DNA of 64,000 nucleotides from Methylobacterium sp. J-067 (GCF_022829465.1 NZ_JAKSXZ010000128.1:62001-126000); one strand, 5' to 3'. Numbered from the stretch's first letter, positions 27,482 through 36,295 are shown. Translations and numbers: made by a program. Notes: generated by a model from the sequence alone, not told the origin.

Positions 27482-27628
27482 TGTTGCCCCCAACCCGCTG
27501 GTCCTCGGGTGAGGGTTGTTTAACCAAAGCCTAGCCTGTGGATTTTGTCATAATCCCGTCATATATTTGAAAACAACAACAAGTTGCGGAATAGCAACAT
27601 ATCAATACTTGCGCCGGCTAAGTAGCGA
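27482..27628 (-). promoter_or_regulatory. A+T-rich promoter region of the autotransporter gene
   Basis: This 147-nt gap is markedly A+T-rich against the surrounding 70% G+C. On the minus strand a TTGTTG about 18 nt before GATTAT, followed by ATGACAAAAT, forms a plausible -35/-10 pair. The composition may also favour binding of a nucleoid silencer. No coding sequence seen. Confidence 0.4.
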
Positions 27629-28225
27629 CTACATTTTCGTGACGACGAGTTCCTCGGCATGGTCGTCGGGCTCGTGGCCGGCGGCCTGGAGGAGCGGCAC
27701 CACGGCGGCGGCGTCCTTCGCCACGAGGTAGCTCAGGTCCAACCCGTCGCGGATGAAGCCGTGGTCGCGCATGTGGTCGAACAGGCCCAGTAGGGGCGCC
27801 CAGAAGTCATCCACCGAGACGAGCACGACCGGCTTCTTGTGCCGCCCGAGCTGCGCCCAAGTGAGCTGCTCCACGAGTTCCTCGAGCGTGCCGATCCCGC
27901 CGGGGAGGGTGACGAACGCGTCCGAGCGCTCGAACATCAGGCGCTTGCGGGTGTGCATGTCCGGCACGACGATGGTCTCATCGACGGCGTCCAGCATGTT
28001 CTCGCGGGCCTGGAGGAAGTCCGGGATGATGCCGGTGACGTGGCCGCCCGATTCCAGCACGGCGCGGGCGACGGTGCCCATCAGCCCAACATCGCCGCCG
28101 CCGTAGACGAGGGACATGCCGGCCTGCGCAAGCGCGGTGCCGAGCTGCTGCGCCGCCTCCTTGAAGGCCGGATTCTTGCCGAACCCGGAGCCGCAATAGA
28201 CACAGACCGTCCTCACCAGGGCCAT
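27629..28225 (-). CDS. LOG family protein (Rossmann-fold nucleoside monophosphate phosphoribohydrolase)
   Basis: A 198-residue cytoplasmic protein beginning TVCVYCGSGFG, with LVYGGGDVGLMG, the catalytic/phosphate motif MHTRKRLMFERSDAFVTLPGGIGTLEEL, and LGRHKKPVVLV. These are the LOG hallmarks (PGGxGTxxE). Characterised members release free cytokinin bases from their ribotides, or more generally hydrolyse nucleotide monophosphates. The ATG at 28225 was chosen; upstream in-frame sequence is unrelated. Methylobacteria are plant associates known to make cytokinins, so the role is plausible but unproven. Confidence 0.9.
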   Translation of the reverse strand: MALVRTVCVYCGSGFGKNPAFKEAAQQLGTALAQAGMSLVYGGGDVGLMGTVARAVLESGGHVTGIIPDFLQARENMLDAVDETIVVPDMHTRKRLMFERSDAFVTLPGGIGTLEELVEQLTWAQLGRHKKPVVLVSVDDFWAPLLGLFDHMRDHGFIRDGLDLSYLVAKDAAAVVPLLQAAGHEPDDHAEELVVTKM

Positions 28226-28339
28226 CCGGCGCCCTCCTTCGCGCATTCTGGGGGCCGCCCCGAAGGTCCTGCATCCGGGTGAAGTTGCAGCAAAGTGCTG
28301 AATTCCCGCAGGATTCGCCAACCACAAGGGTAGAGCGGC

Positions 28340-28367
28340 TTGGTGCCCGGCCCGTGTACGTTATTAT
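28340..28367 (+). promoter_or_regulatory. candidate promoter of the LysM protein gene
   Basis: TTGGTG at 28340 and TATTAT at 28362 are separated by 16 nt, giving a plausible housekeeping promoter with a leader of about 80 nt before the GTG. The A+T-rich TTATTATAGG stands out in the G+C-rich 230-nt gap between the divergent LOG and LysM genes. Confidence 0.45.
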
Positions 28368-28455
28368 AGGCCGTGCAGTCGACGGGTTTCCACGAGGAGG
28401 TCCGCGAAGTTTTGAGTTTTCGTCCCTTGACGGTGGGGCGGCGAGGGAGGGGAAC

Positions 28456-29859
28456 GTGGTGACGTCGGGTCGGCTACGGCACGGAATCGTCCTGGCGCTC
28501 GTCGGCCTTCTGGTGGGTCTCGGGATCGTTTTGGGCCTCTACGGGGCCGGCGGATTGTCGCGGGTCGAGCAGGCGGCCCAGGGCAAGCTCTCCGCTCTCT
28601 CCCCCGATGCGCCGCTGCCGGGCAAGGATGCGGACAAGCCCGCCCAGGAGACGCTTCGGCAGGACTCGCCTCGGCAGGAGACGCCGCCGCAGGACAAGCC
28701 CGCCGAGGCGAAACCGAATCCCGGCGCGGGCAACGCCCCCGCCGCAGGGGCGGAGCCGGGCAAGGCGGCCGAGGCCGCCGTCGCACCGAGCTTCGATATC
28801 GTCCGCGTCGAGCCGAACGGCGACGCGGTGGTGGCGGGACGGGGCCGTCCGAACACGGTCATCGAGATGCTGGTCGACGGGAAGCCCGTCGCCAAGGCGC
28901 TGACCGATCCGAACGGGCAATTCGCCATCGTCCCGCCGGCCCTGCCGAAGGGATCGAGCGAGATCATGCTGCGGTCGCGGACGGCGGATGGCCAGGAGGT
29001 CCGCTCGCCGCAGAGCGTGGCCGTCTCGGTGGCGCCGGAGGGCAAGAGCCGCCCCCTCGTCGCCCTCTCGACCCCCGATGCGCCGACCGTGGTCCTCTCC
29101 CAGCCCGGCACCCCCGAGACGGCCCAGGCCGGCCGGGTGGACAAGCCCGCAGGCGGGGGTGGGACGACTCCGACCGGACGCCCCGCCCAGGACGCGACGA
29201 CGCGGATCGTCAGCGTCGATGCCGAGCCCGGCGGGCGCCTGTTCGTGACGGGCACCGGCAAGCCCGGCACGGATGTGAGGCTCTATCTCAACGACACGCT
29301 CATCGCCCCGGCCCGGATCGGGCCGGACGGCCGCGTGACCTTCACCATCGGACGGGGCGTCGCGCAGGGCCAGTATCAGGTGCGGATCGATGAAATCGAT
29401 CCGAAATCCGGCCGCGTCCTGCACCGTGCGGAGGTGCCGTTCGCCATGCCGCAGCAGGTCGCCGAGGCGGCCCGCGCGGATCACGGGCAAATGGATCACA
29501 GCAAGGGGGACCACGCCAAGCCGGAGCAGAAGCATGGCGCCTCGGCGCCGCGCGGCGAGCCCATGGTGGCCACGCTCCCGTCGTCACCGTCGCCGCGGTC
29601 CCTCCCGGCGCCGCCGCCGGCCGCGAACGGTCTCGCCGAAGCCCAGGAGGATCCCGCCGCGTCGGGGACGGTCTTCGTGCCCGCCATCGCCACGGCACGG
29701 ATCACCCGGGGCGACAACCTCTGGCAGATCAGCAAGCGGATCTACGGGCGCGGCGAGCGCTACACGGTGATCTACGACGCCAACCAGGGGCAGATCCGCG
29801 ATCCGGACCTGATCTATCCCGGCCAGATCTTCGTGCTACCGGACGACCGGCGGGGCTAG
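28456..29859 (+). CDS. membrane-anchored LysM domain protein with His-rich linker
   Basis: A protein of about 467 residues. After a short basic N-terminus one transmembrane helix (IVLALVGLLVGLGIVLGLYGA) anchors it, leaving the rest in the periplasm. A Pro/Gln/Lys-rich linker is followed by two Ig-like or carboxypeptidase-regulatory-like repeats (DIVRVEPNGDAVVAGRGRP and IVSVDAEPGGRLFVTGTGKP). A His/Asp/Lys-rich stretch (HGQMDHSKGDHAK) follows, then a C-terminal LysM domain (ITRGDNLWQISKRIYGRGERYTVI). Tandem GTG codons at 28456 and 28459 both suit the GGGAGGGG ribosome-binding site. Binds peptidoglycan; exact function unknown. Confidence 0.83.
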   Translation: MVTSGRLRHGIVLALVGLLVGLGIVLGLYGAGGLSRVEQAAQGKLSALSPDAPLPGKDADKPAQETLRQDSPRQETPPQDKPAEAKPNPGAGNAPAAGAEPGKAAEAAVAPSFDIVRVEPNGDAVVAGRGRPNTVIEMLVDGKPVAKALTDPNGQFAIVPPALPKGSSEIMLRSRTADGQEVRSPQSVAVSVAPEGKSRPLVALSTPDAPTVVLSQPGTPETAQAGRVDKPAGGGGTTPTGRPAQDATTRIVSVDAEPGGRLFVTGTGKPGTDVRLYLNDTLIAPARIGPDGRVTFTIGRGVAQGQYQVRIDEIDPKSGRVLHRAEVPFAMPQQVAEAARADHGQMDHSKGDHAKPEQKHGASAPRGEPMVATLPSSPSPRSLPAPPPAANGLAEAQEDPAASGTVFVPAIATARITRGDNLWQISKRIYGRGERYTVIYDANQGQIRDPDLIYPGQIFVLPDDRRG

Positions 29860-29946
29860 GCGGCACGCCGTCGTCCCGCCGGACGGGGTGCGGGAGCGCC
29901 CGCACGTGCCTATATGCGCCTTAATCCCGCGCCAGAACCCCTTTCC

Positions 29947-31848
29947 ATGTCCGATGCCACCCCGTCCCCGTCCGGGACGACCCCGCCCGCTCGCCCCGGC
30001 CTGATCGAGACCTACCGCCGCCTGTGGCCGCATCTCTGGCCGCACGGGCGCCCGGACCTGCAGCGGCGGGTCTTCATCGCCTTCGGGCTGCTCCTCGTCG
30101 CCAAGGCGGCGACGATGGTGACGCCCTTCACCTTCAAATGGGCGACCGACGCCCTCGTCGCGGCGGTGGGCGGACAGGAGAAGGGCGTGCCGGCCGGGCT
30201 GATCGCCGCGCCGATGCTGCTCATCGGCCTCTACGGCCTGTCGCGGGTGGCGATGGCGCTGCTCACCCAGGTCCGCGACGGGCTGTTCGCAAAGGTCGCG
30301 ATGCACGCGGTACGCCGCCTCGCGCTGATGACCTTCGCCCACATGCACGCCCTGTCGCTGCGCTTCCATCTGGAGCGCAAGACCGGCGGCCTCACCCGCG
30401 TGCTGGAACGGGGGCGCTCCGGCATCGAGGACCTGTCACGCCTGATGGTGCTGACCCTGGTGCCGACCATCGTCGAGTTCGCCCTGGTGCTCGGCATCCT
30501 CGCCTACGAGTTCGACTGGCTCTACGCGCTCACCGCCTTCCTCACCGTGGCGGCCTATCTCGGCTACACCTACAAGGCGACGGAGTGGCGGATCGCCATC
30601 CGCCGCCGGATGAACTCCTCGGACACCGACGCCAACACCAAGGCCGTCGATTCGCTGCTCAACTACGAGACGGTGAAGTATTTCGGCGCGGAGGCCCGCG
30701 AGACTGCCCGCTACGACGTCTCGATGGCGAAATACGAAAAGGCCTCGACGCAGACCTACGTGTCGCTCGCGGTGCTCAACGCCGGACAGGCGGCGATCTT
30801 CACCGCCGGCATGACGGTGGTGATGTGGCTGGCGGCGCGGGACATCCTGGCCGGGCGCACGACGATCGGCGGCTTCGTGCTGGCCAACACCATGCTGGTG
30901 CAGCTCTCGATGCCCCTCAACTTCATGGGCATGATCTACCGGGAGATCAAACAGGCGCTCATCGACATCGACGACATGTTCCGCATCCTCGGGCAGAACC
31001 CCGAGATCGCCGACAAGCCCGGGGCGAAGCCCCTCGCGGTGGCCGGCGCCACGGTGCGGTTCGAGGACGTGCGCTTCGCCTACACGCCGGAGCGGCCGAT
31101 CCTGCGCGGCGTCTCCTTCGAGGTAAAGCCCGGCCAGACGGTCGCCATCGTCGGCCCCTCAGGGGCGGGCAAGTCGACCCTCTCCCGGCTGCTGTTCCGG
31201 TTCTACGAGCCGCAATCCGGCCGGATCAGCATCGACGGACAGGACATCGCTACCGTCACGCAGGAATCCCTGCGCGCCGCCATCGGCATGGTCCCGCAGG
31301 ACACGGTGCTGTTCAACGACACGATCGGCTACAACATCCGCTACGGCCGCCCCGACGCGAGCGACGCCGAGGTGCAGGAGGCGGCCCAGCTCGCCCAGAT
31401 CGACCGCTTCATCTCGGGCCTGCCGGAGGGCTACGAGACGCCGGTCGGCGAGCGCGGCCTGAAGCTGTCGGGCGGCGAGAAGCAGCGGGTCGCCATCGCC
31501 CGCACCATCCTGAAGGGGCCGCCGATCCTCGTCCTCGACGAGGCGACCTCGGCGCTCGATTCCTTCACCGAGGCCGAAATCCAGGACGCCCTCGACCGGG
31601 TGGCGCGGGGGCGCACGACCCTCGTCATCGCCCACCGCCTGTCTACCGTCGTCAACGCCGACGCGATCCTCGTCCTCGACAAGGGCGTCGTGGCCGAGCG
31701 CGGCACCCATGGCGAGCTCCTCGACAAGGGCGGGATCTACGCCGCCCTCTGGGCCCGCCAGCGGGAGGCCGACGCCGCCCGCGAGGTGCTGGCGCGGGAG
31801 GCGGACGCGCCGGCACTCCCCCGCTCCGAGCCGGTGGCGGCGGAATGA
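29947..31848 (+). CDS. Atm1-like ABC exporter (Fe-S/glutathione-type), fused TMD-NBD
   Basis: A 633-residue half-transporter. Six helices span about residues 40-320, with the Atm1-family hallmark LLNYETVKYFGAEARE in the membrane domain. The nucleotide domain has Walker A GPSGAGKST, Q-loop MVPQDTVLFNDTIGYNIRYG, signature LSGGEKQR, Walker B LVLDEATSALD and H-loop IAHRLSTV. Atm1/HMT1-type proteins export glutathione persulfide-like or metal-glutathione compounds needed for cytosolic Fe-S assembly or metal tolerance. The ATG at 29947 gives a short polar N-terminus. No obvious operon partner. Confidence 0.9.
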   Translation: MSDATPSPSGTTPPARPGLIETYRRLWPHLWPHGRPDLQRRVFIAFGLLLVAKAATMVTPFTFKWATDALVAAVGGQEKGVPAGLIAAPMLLIGLYGLSRVAMALLTQVRDGLFAKVAMHAVRRLALMTFAHMHALSLRFHLERKTGGLTRVLERGRSGIEDLSRLMVLTLVPTIVEFALVLGILAYEFDWLYALTAFLTVAAYLGYTYKATEWRIAIRRRMNSSDTDANTKAVDSLLNYETVKYFGAEARETARYDVSMAKYEKASTQTYVSLAVLNAGQAAIFTAGMTVVMWLAARDILAGRTTIGGFVLANTMLVQLSMPLNFMGMIYREIKQALIDIDDMFRILGQNPEIADKPGAKPLAVAGATVRFEDVRFAYTPERPILRGVSFEVKPGQTVAIVGPSGAGKSTLSRLLFRFYEPQSGRISIDGQDIATVTQESLRAAIGMVPQDTVLFNDTIGYNIRYGRPDASDAEVQEAAQLAQIDRFISGLPEGYETPVGERGLKLSGGEKQRVAIARTILKGPPILVLDEATSALDSFTEAEIQDALDRVARGRTTLVIAHRLSTVVNADAILVLDKGVVAERGTHGELLDKGGIYAALWARQREADAAREVLAREADAPALPRSEPVAAE

Positions 31849-31999
31849 CCGCCCCGGGCAAGGGCCGCGAGATGTATGCAGAATCCGGTTCGTCCGGCCT
31901 CGATCGGGATTAACTCGGCCGCCGAAGCGATATACCCCTGACACAACACGGCCCAGCAAGAAGGCCGGTCGGACATCGTTCAGTCCCGGGGAGAGTATC

Positions 32000-32974
32000 G
32001 TGATCAGACATCTGCTGGCGGCCTGCGCCGCCGCCGTTGCGCTCGCCGCGCCGGCCCGCGCCGAGGACGTCGTGCGTCTCGGCAACCTCAAGTTCGCCCA
32101 TTACGGCGCCATCTCCTACATGAAGGAGATCGCCCCGAAATACGGCTTAAAGATCGACGAGCGCCAGTTCGCCAAGGGCGCCGACATCTACCCCGCCATG
32201 GCGGTGGACCAGATCGACATCGCGGCCTCCGGCGGCGACGGCGCCGTGGCCGCCCGCGGCAACGGCGTGAAGCTCCTCGTGGTGGCGGGCTTTGCCGATG
32301 GCGGGGTGCGCATCCTCAAGCGGCCGGATCTGCCGGCCAAGACCGCCGCCGACCTGAAGGGCCTCAAGGTGGCCACCGTCCGGGGCGGCACGCAGGATTT
32401 GATGCTGCTTGCCGAACTCGACAAGCACGGGATGACGTGGTCTGAGCGGCCCGGCAAGGACGTGCAACTCACCTACTTCAACAACTACGCCGACCTGAAC
32501 CAAGCGCTGGCGCAGAAATACGTCGACGTGATCTGCCAGTCCGAGCCGCAATCGACGCAAGCCATCAGCGCCGGCTGGGGGGTCGAGTTGGTGAAGCCCT
32601 ACGACACGCCCATCGGCAAGCCGGTGCGCCCCCTTGTGATGACCGAGAAGATGTACACCGAGCGCCCGGAAGTGGCGCAGAAGGTGCTGAACCTGTTCGT
32701 GGCCGCGACCAAGGCCTTCATCGACGATCCGGCGCTCGCCGAGAAATACGTGCGCGAGCAGGTCTTTAAGGGTCAGCTGTCCGCCCAGGATTTTCGCGAT
32801 GGCATGGCAAACGCCAGCTACACCTACGCGATGCCGGCCGGGCACATGCAGACCACGGCCGATTACATGGTGAAGTACGGCCTGGGGAAGATGCAGAACC
32901 CGCCGAAATCCGACGCCGAGTGGGTCAAGCTCGACCTGCTCGAGAAGGCCAAGGCCAACCTGAAGGTCAACTGA
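32000..32974 (+). CDS. NitT/TauT-type ABC substrate-binding protein
   Basis: A 324-residue periplasmic protein starting at GTG 32000 after GGGGAGAG, signal peptide ending APARAED. Landmarks: VRLGNLKFAHYGAISYM, FAKGADIYPAMAVDQIDIAASGGDGAVAA, LKGLKVATVRGGTQDLM and PVRPLVMTEKMY. It is first in a binding protein - permease - ATPase operon. This family takes up nitrate, sulfonates, thiamine precursors and other small compounds; the ligand is not evident. Confidence 0.9.
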   Translation: MIRHLLAACAAAVALAAPARAEDVVRLGNLKFAHYGAISYMKEIAPKYGLKIDERQFAKGADIYPAMAVDQIDIAASGGDGAVAARGNGVKLLVVAGFADGGVRILKRPDLPAKTAADLKGLKVATVRGGTQDLMLLAELDKHGMTWSERPGKDVQLTYFNNYADLNQALAQKYVDVICQSEPQSTQAISAGWGVELVKPYDTPIGKPVRPLVMTEKMYTERPEVAQKVLNLFVAATKAFIDDPALAEKYVREQVFKGQLSAQDFRDGMANASYTYAMPAGHMQTTADYMVKYGLGKMQNPPKSDAEWVKLDLLEKAKANLKVN

Positions 32975-32978
32975 GCCG

Positions 32979-33788
32979 ATGGCGCTCTCGTCCTTCCGCG
33001 GTGTCCTGGTCCCGGTGACGCTGCTCCTCCTGTGGGAGGTCATGAGCCGGAGCGGGGTGGTCTCCCCCGTGGTGCTGCCCCCGCCCTCGGCGGTGGCGGT
33101 GAAGTGGTGGTCCGGCCTCCAGCCGGCACTTCCCTACGATCCGGGCCAGGAGAGCTACCTCTCCTGGCTGTTCTCCGGCGAGATGCCGCACGACGCGGTT
33201 TCGAGCCTCGGCCGGGTGCTGGCTGGCTTCGCCATCGGCGCCGGGCTCGCGGTGCCGACCGGCCTGCTCCTCGGCACCAGCGACAGGCTCTACGGCCTGT
33301 TCAACCCGCTGTTGCAGGTGCTGCGGCCGATCCCGCCCATCGCCTATATCCCGCTGGCCATCGTCTGGTTCGGGCTTGGCAACCCGCCGGCCCTGTTCCT
33401 GATCGCGCTGGGGACGTTCTTCCCGGTGCTGGTGAACACCATCGCCGGGGTGCGGCAGGTCGATTCGATCTATATCCGCGCCGCCCGCAACCTTGGGGCG
33501 GGGCGCTGGACGATGTTCCGCCGGGTGATCCTGCCCGCCGCCAGCCCCTTCGTGCTGGCGGGGATGCGGATCGGCATCGGCACCGCCTTCATCGTGGTGA
33601 TCGTCGCCGAGATGATCGCGGTGTCGGATGGGCTCGGCTACCGCATCCTCGAAGCCCGCGAGTACATGTGGTCGGACAAGATCATCGGCGGCATGCTGAC
33701 GATCGGCGTCCTCGGCTTGATCATCGACGGCGCCATGAGTCGCCTGAACGACCACCTGCTGCGCTGGCACCGCGGCCTCGAACGGTAG
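32979..33788 (+). CDS. NitT/TauT-type ABC permease
   Basis: A 269-residue membrane permease of the SsuC/TauC family, beginning 4 nt after the binding-protein stop. Landmarks: VVLPPPSAVAVKWW, SLGRVLAGFAIGAGLAVPTGLLLG, the LRPIPPIAYIPLAIVWFGLG segment and the coupling loop DSIYIRAARNLGAGRWTMFRRVILPAA. It forms the membrane channel as a homodimer. Confidence 0.92.
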   Translation: MALSSFRGVLVPVTLLLLWEVMSRSGVVSPVVLPPPSAVAVKWWSGLQPALPYDPGQESYLSWLFSGEMPHDAVSSLGRVLAGFAIGAGLAVPTGLLLGTSDRLYGLFNPLLQVLRPIPPIAYIPLAIVWFGLGNPPALFLIALGTFFPVLVNTIAGVRQVDSIYIRAARNLGAGRWTMFRRVILPAASPFVLAGMRIGIGTAFIVVIVAEMIAVSDGLGYRILEAREYMWSDKIIGGMLTIGVLGLIIDGAMSRLNDHLLRWHRGLER

Positions 33789-33794
33789 GACATC

Positions 33795-34589
33795 ATGTCG
33801 GCAGAGATCGTCGTCTCGAACGCCGTCAAGGTGTTCGGCAGCGGAGCCGCGGGCGTGCCCGCGTTGCAGGACATCACCGCCACGGTGCCGGAGGGGCAGT
33901 TCCTGTGCCTGCTCGGCCCCTCGGGCTGCGGCAAGTCCACCCTGCTCAACGCCATGGCGGGCTTCACCCCGCTCACCTCCGGCGCGATCACCGTCGGCGG
34001 CACGCCGATCCGGGAGCCGGGCCCCGACCGGGGCATGGTGTTCCAGGAATACGCCCTGTTCCCGTGGATGAGCGTCGAGGACAACGTCCGCTTCGGCCTC
34101 GACGTGAAGGGCGTGCCCCGCGCCCAGGCCGACGCGACGGTGGCGCGGATCACCGAAAAGCTCGGCCTGTCCGACTTCCTGAAGCGCTATCCGAAGGACC
34201 TCTCCGGCGGCATGCGCCAGCGGGTCGCCATCGCCCGCATCCTCGCCCTTGATCCGCCCGTCATGCTGATGGACGAGCCGTTCGGCGCCCTCGACGCGCT
34301 GACGCGGCGAACCCTGCAGGACGAGCTGCTGCGGATCTGGTCGGAGTACCGGAAGACCATCGTCTTCGTGACGCACTCCATCGAGGAGGCGATCTACCTC
34401 GCCGACCGCATCCTCGTGATGACCTACCGGCCCGGCCGCATCAAACGCGACGTGACGGTCCCCATGCCCCGCCCGCGCGATCCGGCCAGCGCCGAGTTCA
34501 ACGCGATCAAGCGGGAGCTCGGCCAATTGGTCATGGAGGAGCAGGCCCGCTTCACCGACGCTGAGTTGCACGCGCCGGCGGTGGATTGA
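33795..34589 (+). CDS. NitT/TauT-type ABC ATP-binding protein
   Basis: A 264-residue ABC ATPase of the SsuB/TauB family. Walker A GPSGCGKST, Q-loop MVFQEYALFPWMSV, signature LSGGMRQR, Walker B LMDEPFGALDALTR and H-loop FVTHSIEEAIYLAD. Third gene of the importer operon, 6 nt after the permease, preceded by AGGA. The convergent antitoxin gene ends 6 nt beyond. Confidence 0.93.
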   Translation: MSAEIVVSNAVKVFGSGAAGVPALQDITATVPEGQFLCLLGPSGCGKSTLLNAMAGFTPLTSGAITVGGTPIREPGPDRGMVFQEYALFPWMSVEDNVRFGLDVKGVPRAQADATVARITEKLGLSDFLKRYPKDLSGGMRQRVAIARILALDPPVMLMDEPFGALDALTRRTLQDELLRIWSEYRKTIVFVTHSIEEAIYLADRILVMTYRPGRIKRDVTVPMPRPRDPASAEFNAIKRELGQLVMEEQARFTDAELHAPAVD

Positions 34590-34595
34590 GGGATC

Positions 34596-35006
34596 CTATC
34601 CCGCCAGATCGTCCAGGGTGACACCGAGGGCTTCGGCGAGCTTGCGATAGGTCTCCACGGTCCCGTCGCGCTTGCCGGTCTCGATCTGCGAGAGGAAGGC
34701 CTGCGCGATGCCGGCCTTTGCGGCCAGTTCCGATGCCTTGAACCCACGGTGCTCGCGCCAGACGCGGACACGGCTCTCCCCGGAGAGGAGGCGGTCCACA
34801 ACCGCCGAGGGTAAGAGTTCCTCCTCGCCCGCCGCCAGCCGCTGGCGGAACGCAGCGATGGCGGCACGGTCGCCATTGTCCTCCGCCGCTTCGACGAGCG
34901 CCGCATAATCGGCCTCGGCCAGAAGGACGAGGCGCTCCCCCGCCGGGGTGGTGATGGTCTGGACGTTCACGGGCACCTCCATGGCCGACTGTCGAAGCAA
35001 TCTCAT
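34596..35006 (-). CDS. HigA-like XRE-family antitoxin
   Basis: A 136-residue protein. The N-terminal part (VQTITTPAGERLVLLAEADYAALVEAAED) resembles antitoxin dimerisation segments; the C-terminal 60 residues are a Cro/C1-type helix-turn-helix (FKASELAAKAGIAQAFLSQIETGKRDGTVETYRKLAEALG). The ATG at 35006 overlaps the toxin stop in an ATGA; an ATG at 34982 is an alternative. The toxin-first order matches HigBA modules. Expected to neutralise the toxin and repress the operon. Confidence 0.85.
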   Translation of the reverse strand: MRLLRQSAMEVPVNVQTITTPAGERLVLLAEADYAALVEAAEDNGDRAAIAAFRQRLAAGEEELLPSAVVDRLLSGESRVRVWREHRGFKASELAAKAGIAQAFLSQIETGKRDGTVETYRKLAEALGVTLDDLAG

Positions 35007-35260
35007 TGGTCGTACACGCTGCCGCGCGGTGCGATGCGGATGACGGCGATCACCACGCCGTCTTCCGTGAACAGGACGCGCCAGTCGCCCACCCGCAACC
35101 GCAACACTCCGGGCTCGCCTTTGAGCATCTTCACGTTGTTGGCGAGGGCGCCAGGATCGGCGGCGTACTGCTCCATCTTGGTGCGGATCAACCGGGCCAG
35201 GTTGGCCGGCATGCGGCTCAACGTGCGGATGGCATCCCGGCTATAGACGACCTGCGGCAT
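35003..35260 (-). CDS. RelE/HigB-like toxin
   Basis: An 85-residue RelE-superfamily toxin: PQVVYSRDAIRTLSRMPANLARLIRTKMEQYAADP, then VKMLKGEPGVLRLRVGDWRVLFTEDG and a final strand VIAVIRIAPRGSVY. The basic and Arg-rich core fits ribosome-dependent mRNA interferases of the RelE type. It precedes and overlaps the XRE antitoxin gene. The ATG at 35260 is used; an in-frame TTG at 35287 would add nine residues. Confidence 0.86.
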   Translation of the reverse strand: MPQVVYSRDAIRTLSRMPANLARLIRTKMEQYAADPGALANNVKMLKGEPGVLRLRVGDWRVLFTEDGVVIAVIRIAPRGSVYDQ

Positions 35261-35291
35261 GGCTTCGCATAACAGAGTGCGACTCAAATAT

Positions 35292-35306
35292 ATAGCGAAA
35301 TGCTAT
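35292..35306. promoter_or_regulatory. inverted repeat upstream of the HigBA-like operon
   Basis: ATAGC-GAAAT-GCTAT lies about 32 nt before the toxin ATG within an A+T-rich stretch (CAAATATATAGC) that likely contains the -10 element. Position and symmetry fit an operator for the XRE antitoxin. Confidence 0.55.
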
Positions 35307-35314
35307 GGTTGAGG

Positions 35315-35392
35315 CATTCGCAATCCAAGGCAGCGGGACCTCGCAAGACGTGGCAGGTCCCTGGATTTTTTCACTGCGCTCGCAATGATGGC
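35315..35392. repeat. imperfect palindromic intergenic element (REP-like) with terminator-like core
   Basis: The core GGGACCT (35335-35341) pairs with AGGTCCC (35355-35361), outer AATCC pairs with GGATT, and TTTTTT follows on the plus strand. The flank CTGCGCTCGCAATGA resembles the widespread alphaproteobacterial intergenic repeat with GCGCTCGCAATGA ends. Only one copy lies in this window, so the repeat status rests on resemblance. Confidence 0.45.
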
Positions 35393-35404
35393 GGGGCTCC
35401 GGCC

Positions 35405-36295
35405 TCACCCCCGCACCTTCACCCCCAGCAGGGTCTCGAACGGCAGGACCATGGCGCCCTTGTCCCGGTCGCCGTGGCCCTGGCGGAGGGCGGTCTGGTA
35501 GGTGGCAGTCGCCGCCGCCGTGACGGGGAGGGGGAAACCGTGCTCGGCAGCCACCGTCGCGGCGCTCACAAGGTCCTTGTAGGCCTTGGCGAGGGGGTAT
35601 CCCTCGTCGAACTCGCCCTTGAGGATGCGCGGCACGAAGTATTGCGAGGCGTAGCTGCGGCTCGTGCCCGTCGTGACGACTTGGCCCAACTGGGCCGGGT
35701 CGAGCCCCATCGCCACCGCCATCGGCAATACCTCGGCCAGCGCCGCGATGTTGATGTCGTAGAGCACGTTGTTGACCGTCTTGGTCAATTGGCCTGCCCC
35801 CGCCGGGCCCATATGCAGCACCGTGGTGCCGAACCGGTCGAGGAACGGGCGCACGGCTGCGAACACGCCTACATCGCCGCCGCACATCACGGTGAGCGTC
35901 CCCGCCTCCGCCCCGGCCGGCGCGCCCGAGACCGGTGCGTCGAGGAAGCGCCGCCCGCCTGCCTCAAGTGTCCGGCCGATGCGCAGGGCGTCGGCATGGG
36001 TCGTCGTGCTGAGATCGATTACGACAGCGCCCGGCGCGAGGCGCTCCGCCACACCGTCCGGCCCGAACAGGGCCGCCTCCACCACCGCCCCATCCGGCAG
36101 GCACAGGAACAGCACGTCGGCCCCCGCGATCCGGCTCCGGTCGGTGGTGGCCACCAACCTCGGCCCGTCGAGCCCGGCGAGGCGGGCGGGGTCGGCATCG
36201 CACGCCGTAACGGTCTCAGGGCCCTTGGCCGCCAGATGACGGGCGATGGGCGCGCCCATGGCACCGAGGCCGAGAAAGGCGATGTGCTGGCTCAT
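35405..36295 (-). CDS. beta-hydroxyacid dehydrogenase (3-hydroxyisobutyrate dehydrogenase family)
   Basis: A 296-residue NAD(P)-dependent oxidoreductase. The N-terminal Rossmann motif is FLGLGAMGAPIARHLA; the substrate-binding motif DAPVSGAPAGAEAGTLTVMCGG and the catalytic lysine segment GAGQLTKTVNNVLY follow. The C-terminal helical domain is of normal length. Substrates of the family include 3-hydroxyisobutyrate, tartronate semialdehyde and related acids; which one is unknown. Monocistronic by spacing. Confidence 0.9.
   Translation of the reverse strand: MSQHIAFLGLGAMGAPIARHLAAKGPETVTACDADPARLAGLDGPRLVATTDRSRIAGADVLFLCLPDGAVVEAALFGPDGVAERLAPGAVVIDLSTTTHADALRIGRTLEAGGRRFLDAPVSGAPAGAEAGTLTVMCGGDVGVFAAVRPFLDRFGTTVLHMGPAGAGQLTKTVNNVLYDINIAALAEVLPMAVAMGLDPAQLGQVVTTGTSRSYASQYFVPRILKGEFDEGYPLAKAYKDLVSAATVAAEHGFPLPVTAAATATYQTALRQGHGDRDKGAMVLPFETLLGVKVRG

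Noticed and set aside
27520..27540. Second CtrA box near TTTAACC upstream of the autotransporter
   Set aside because: Only one TTAA half is present; the other half is CTAG.
28279..28455. N-terminal extension of the LysM protein from 28279
   Set aside because: It would run through the candidate promoter and lacks a ribosome-binding site; the tandem GTG codons after GGGAGGGG begin directly before the membrane anchor.
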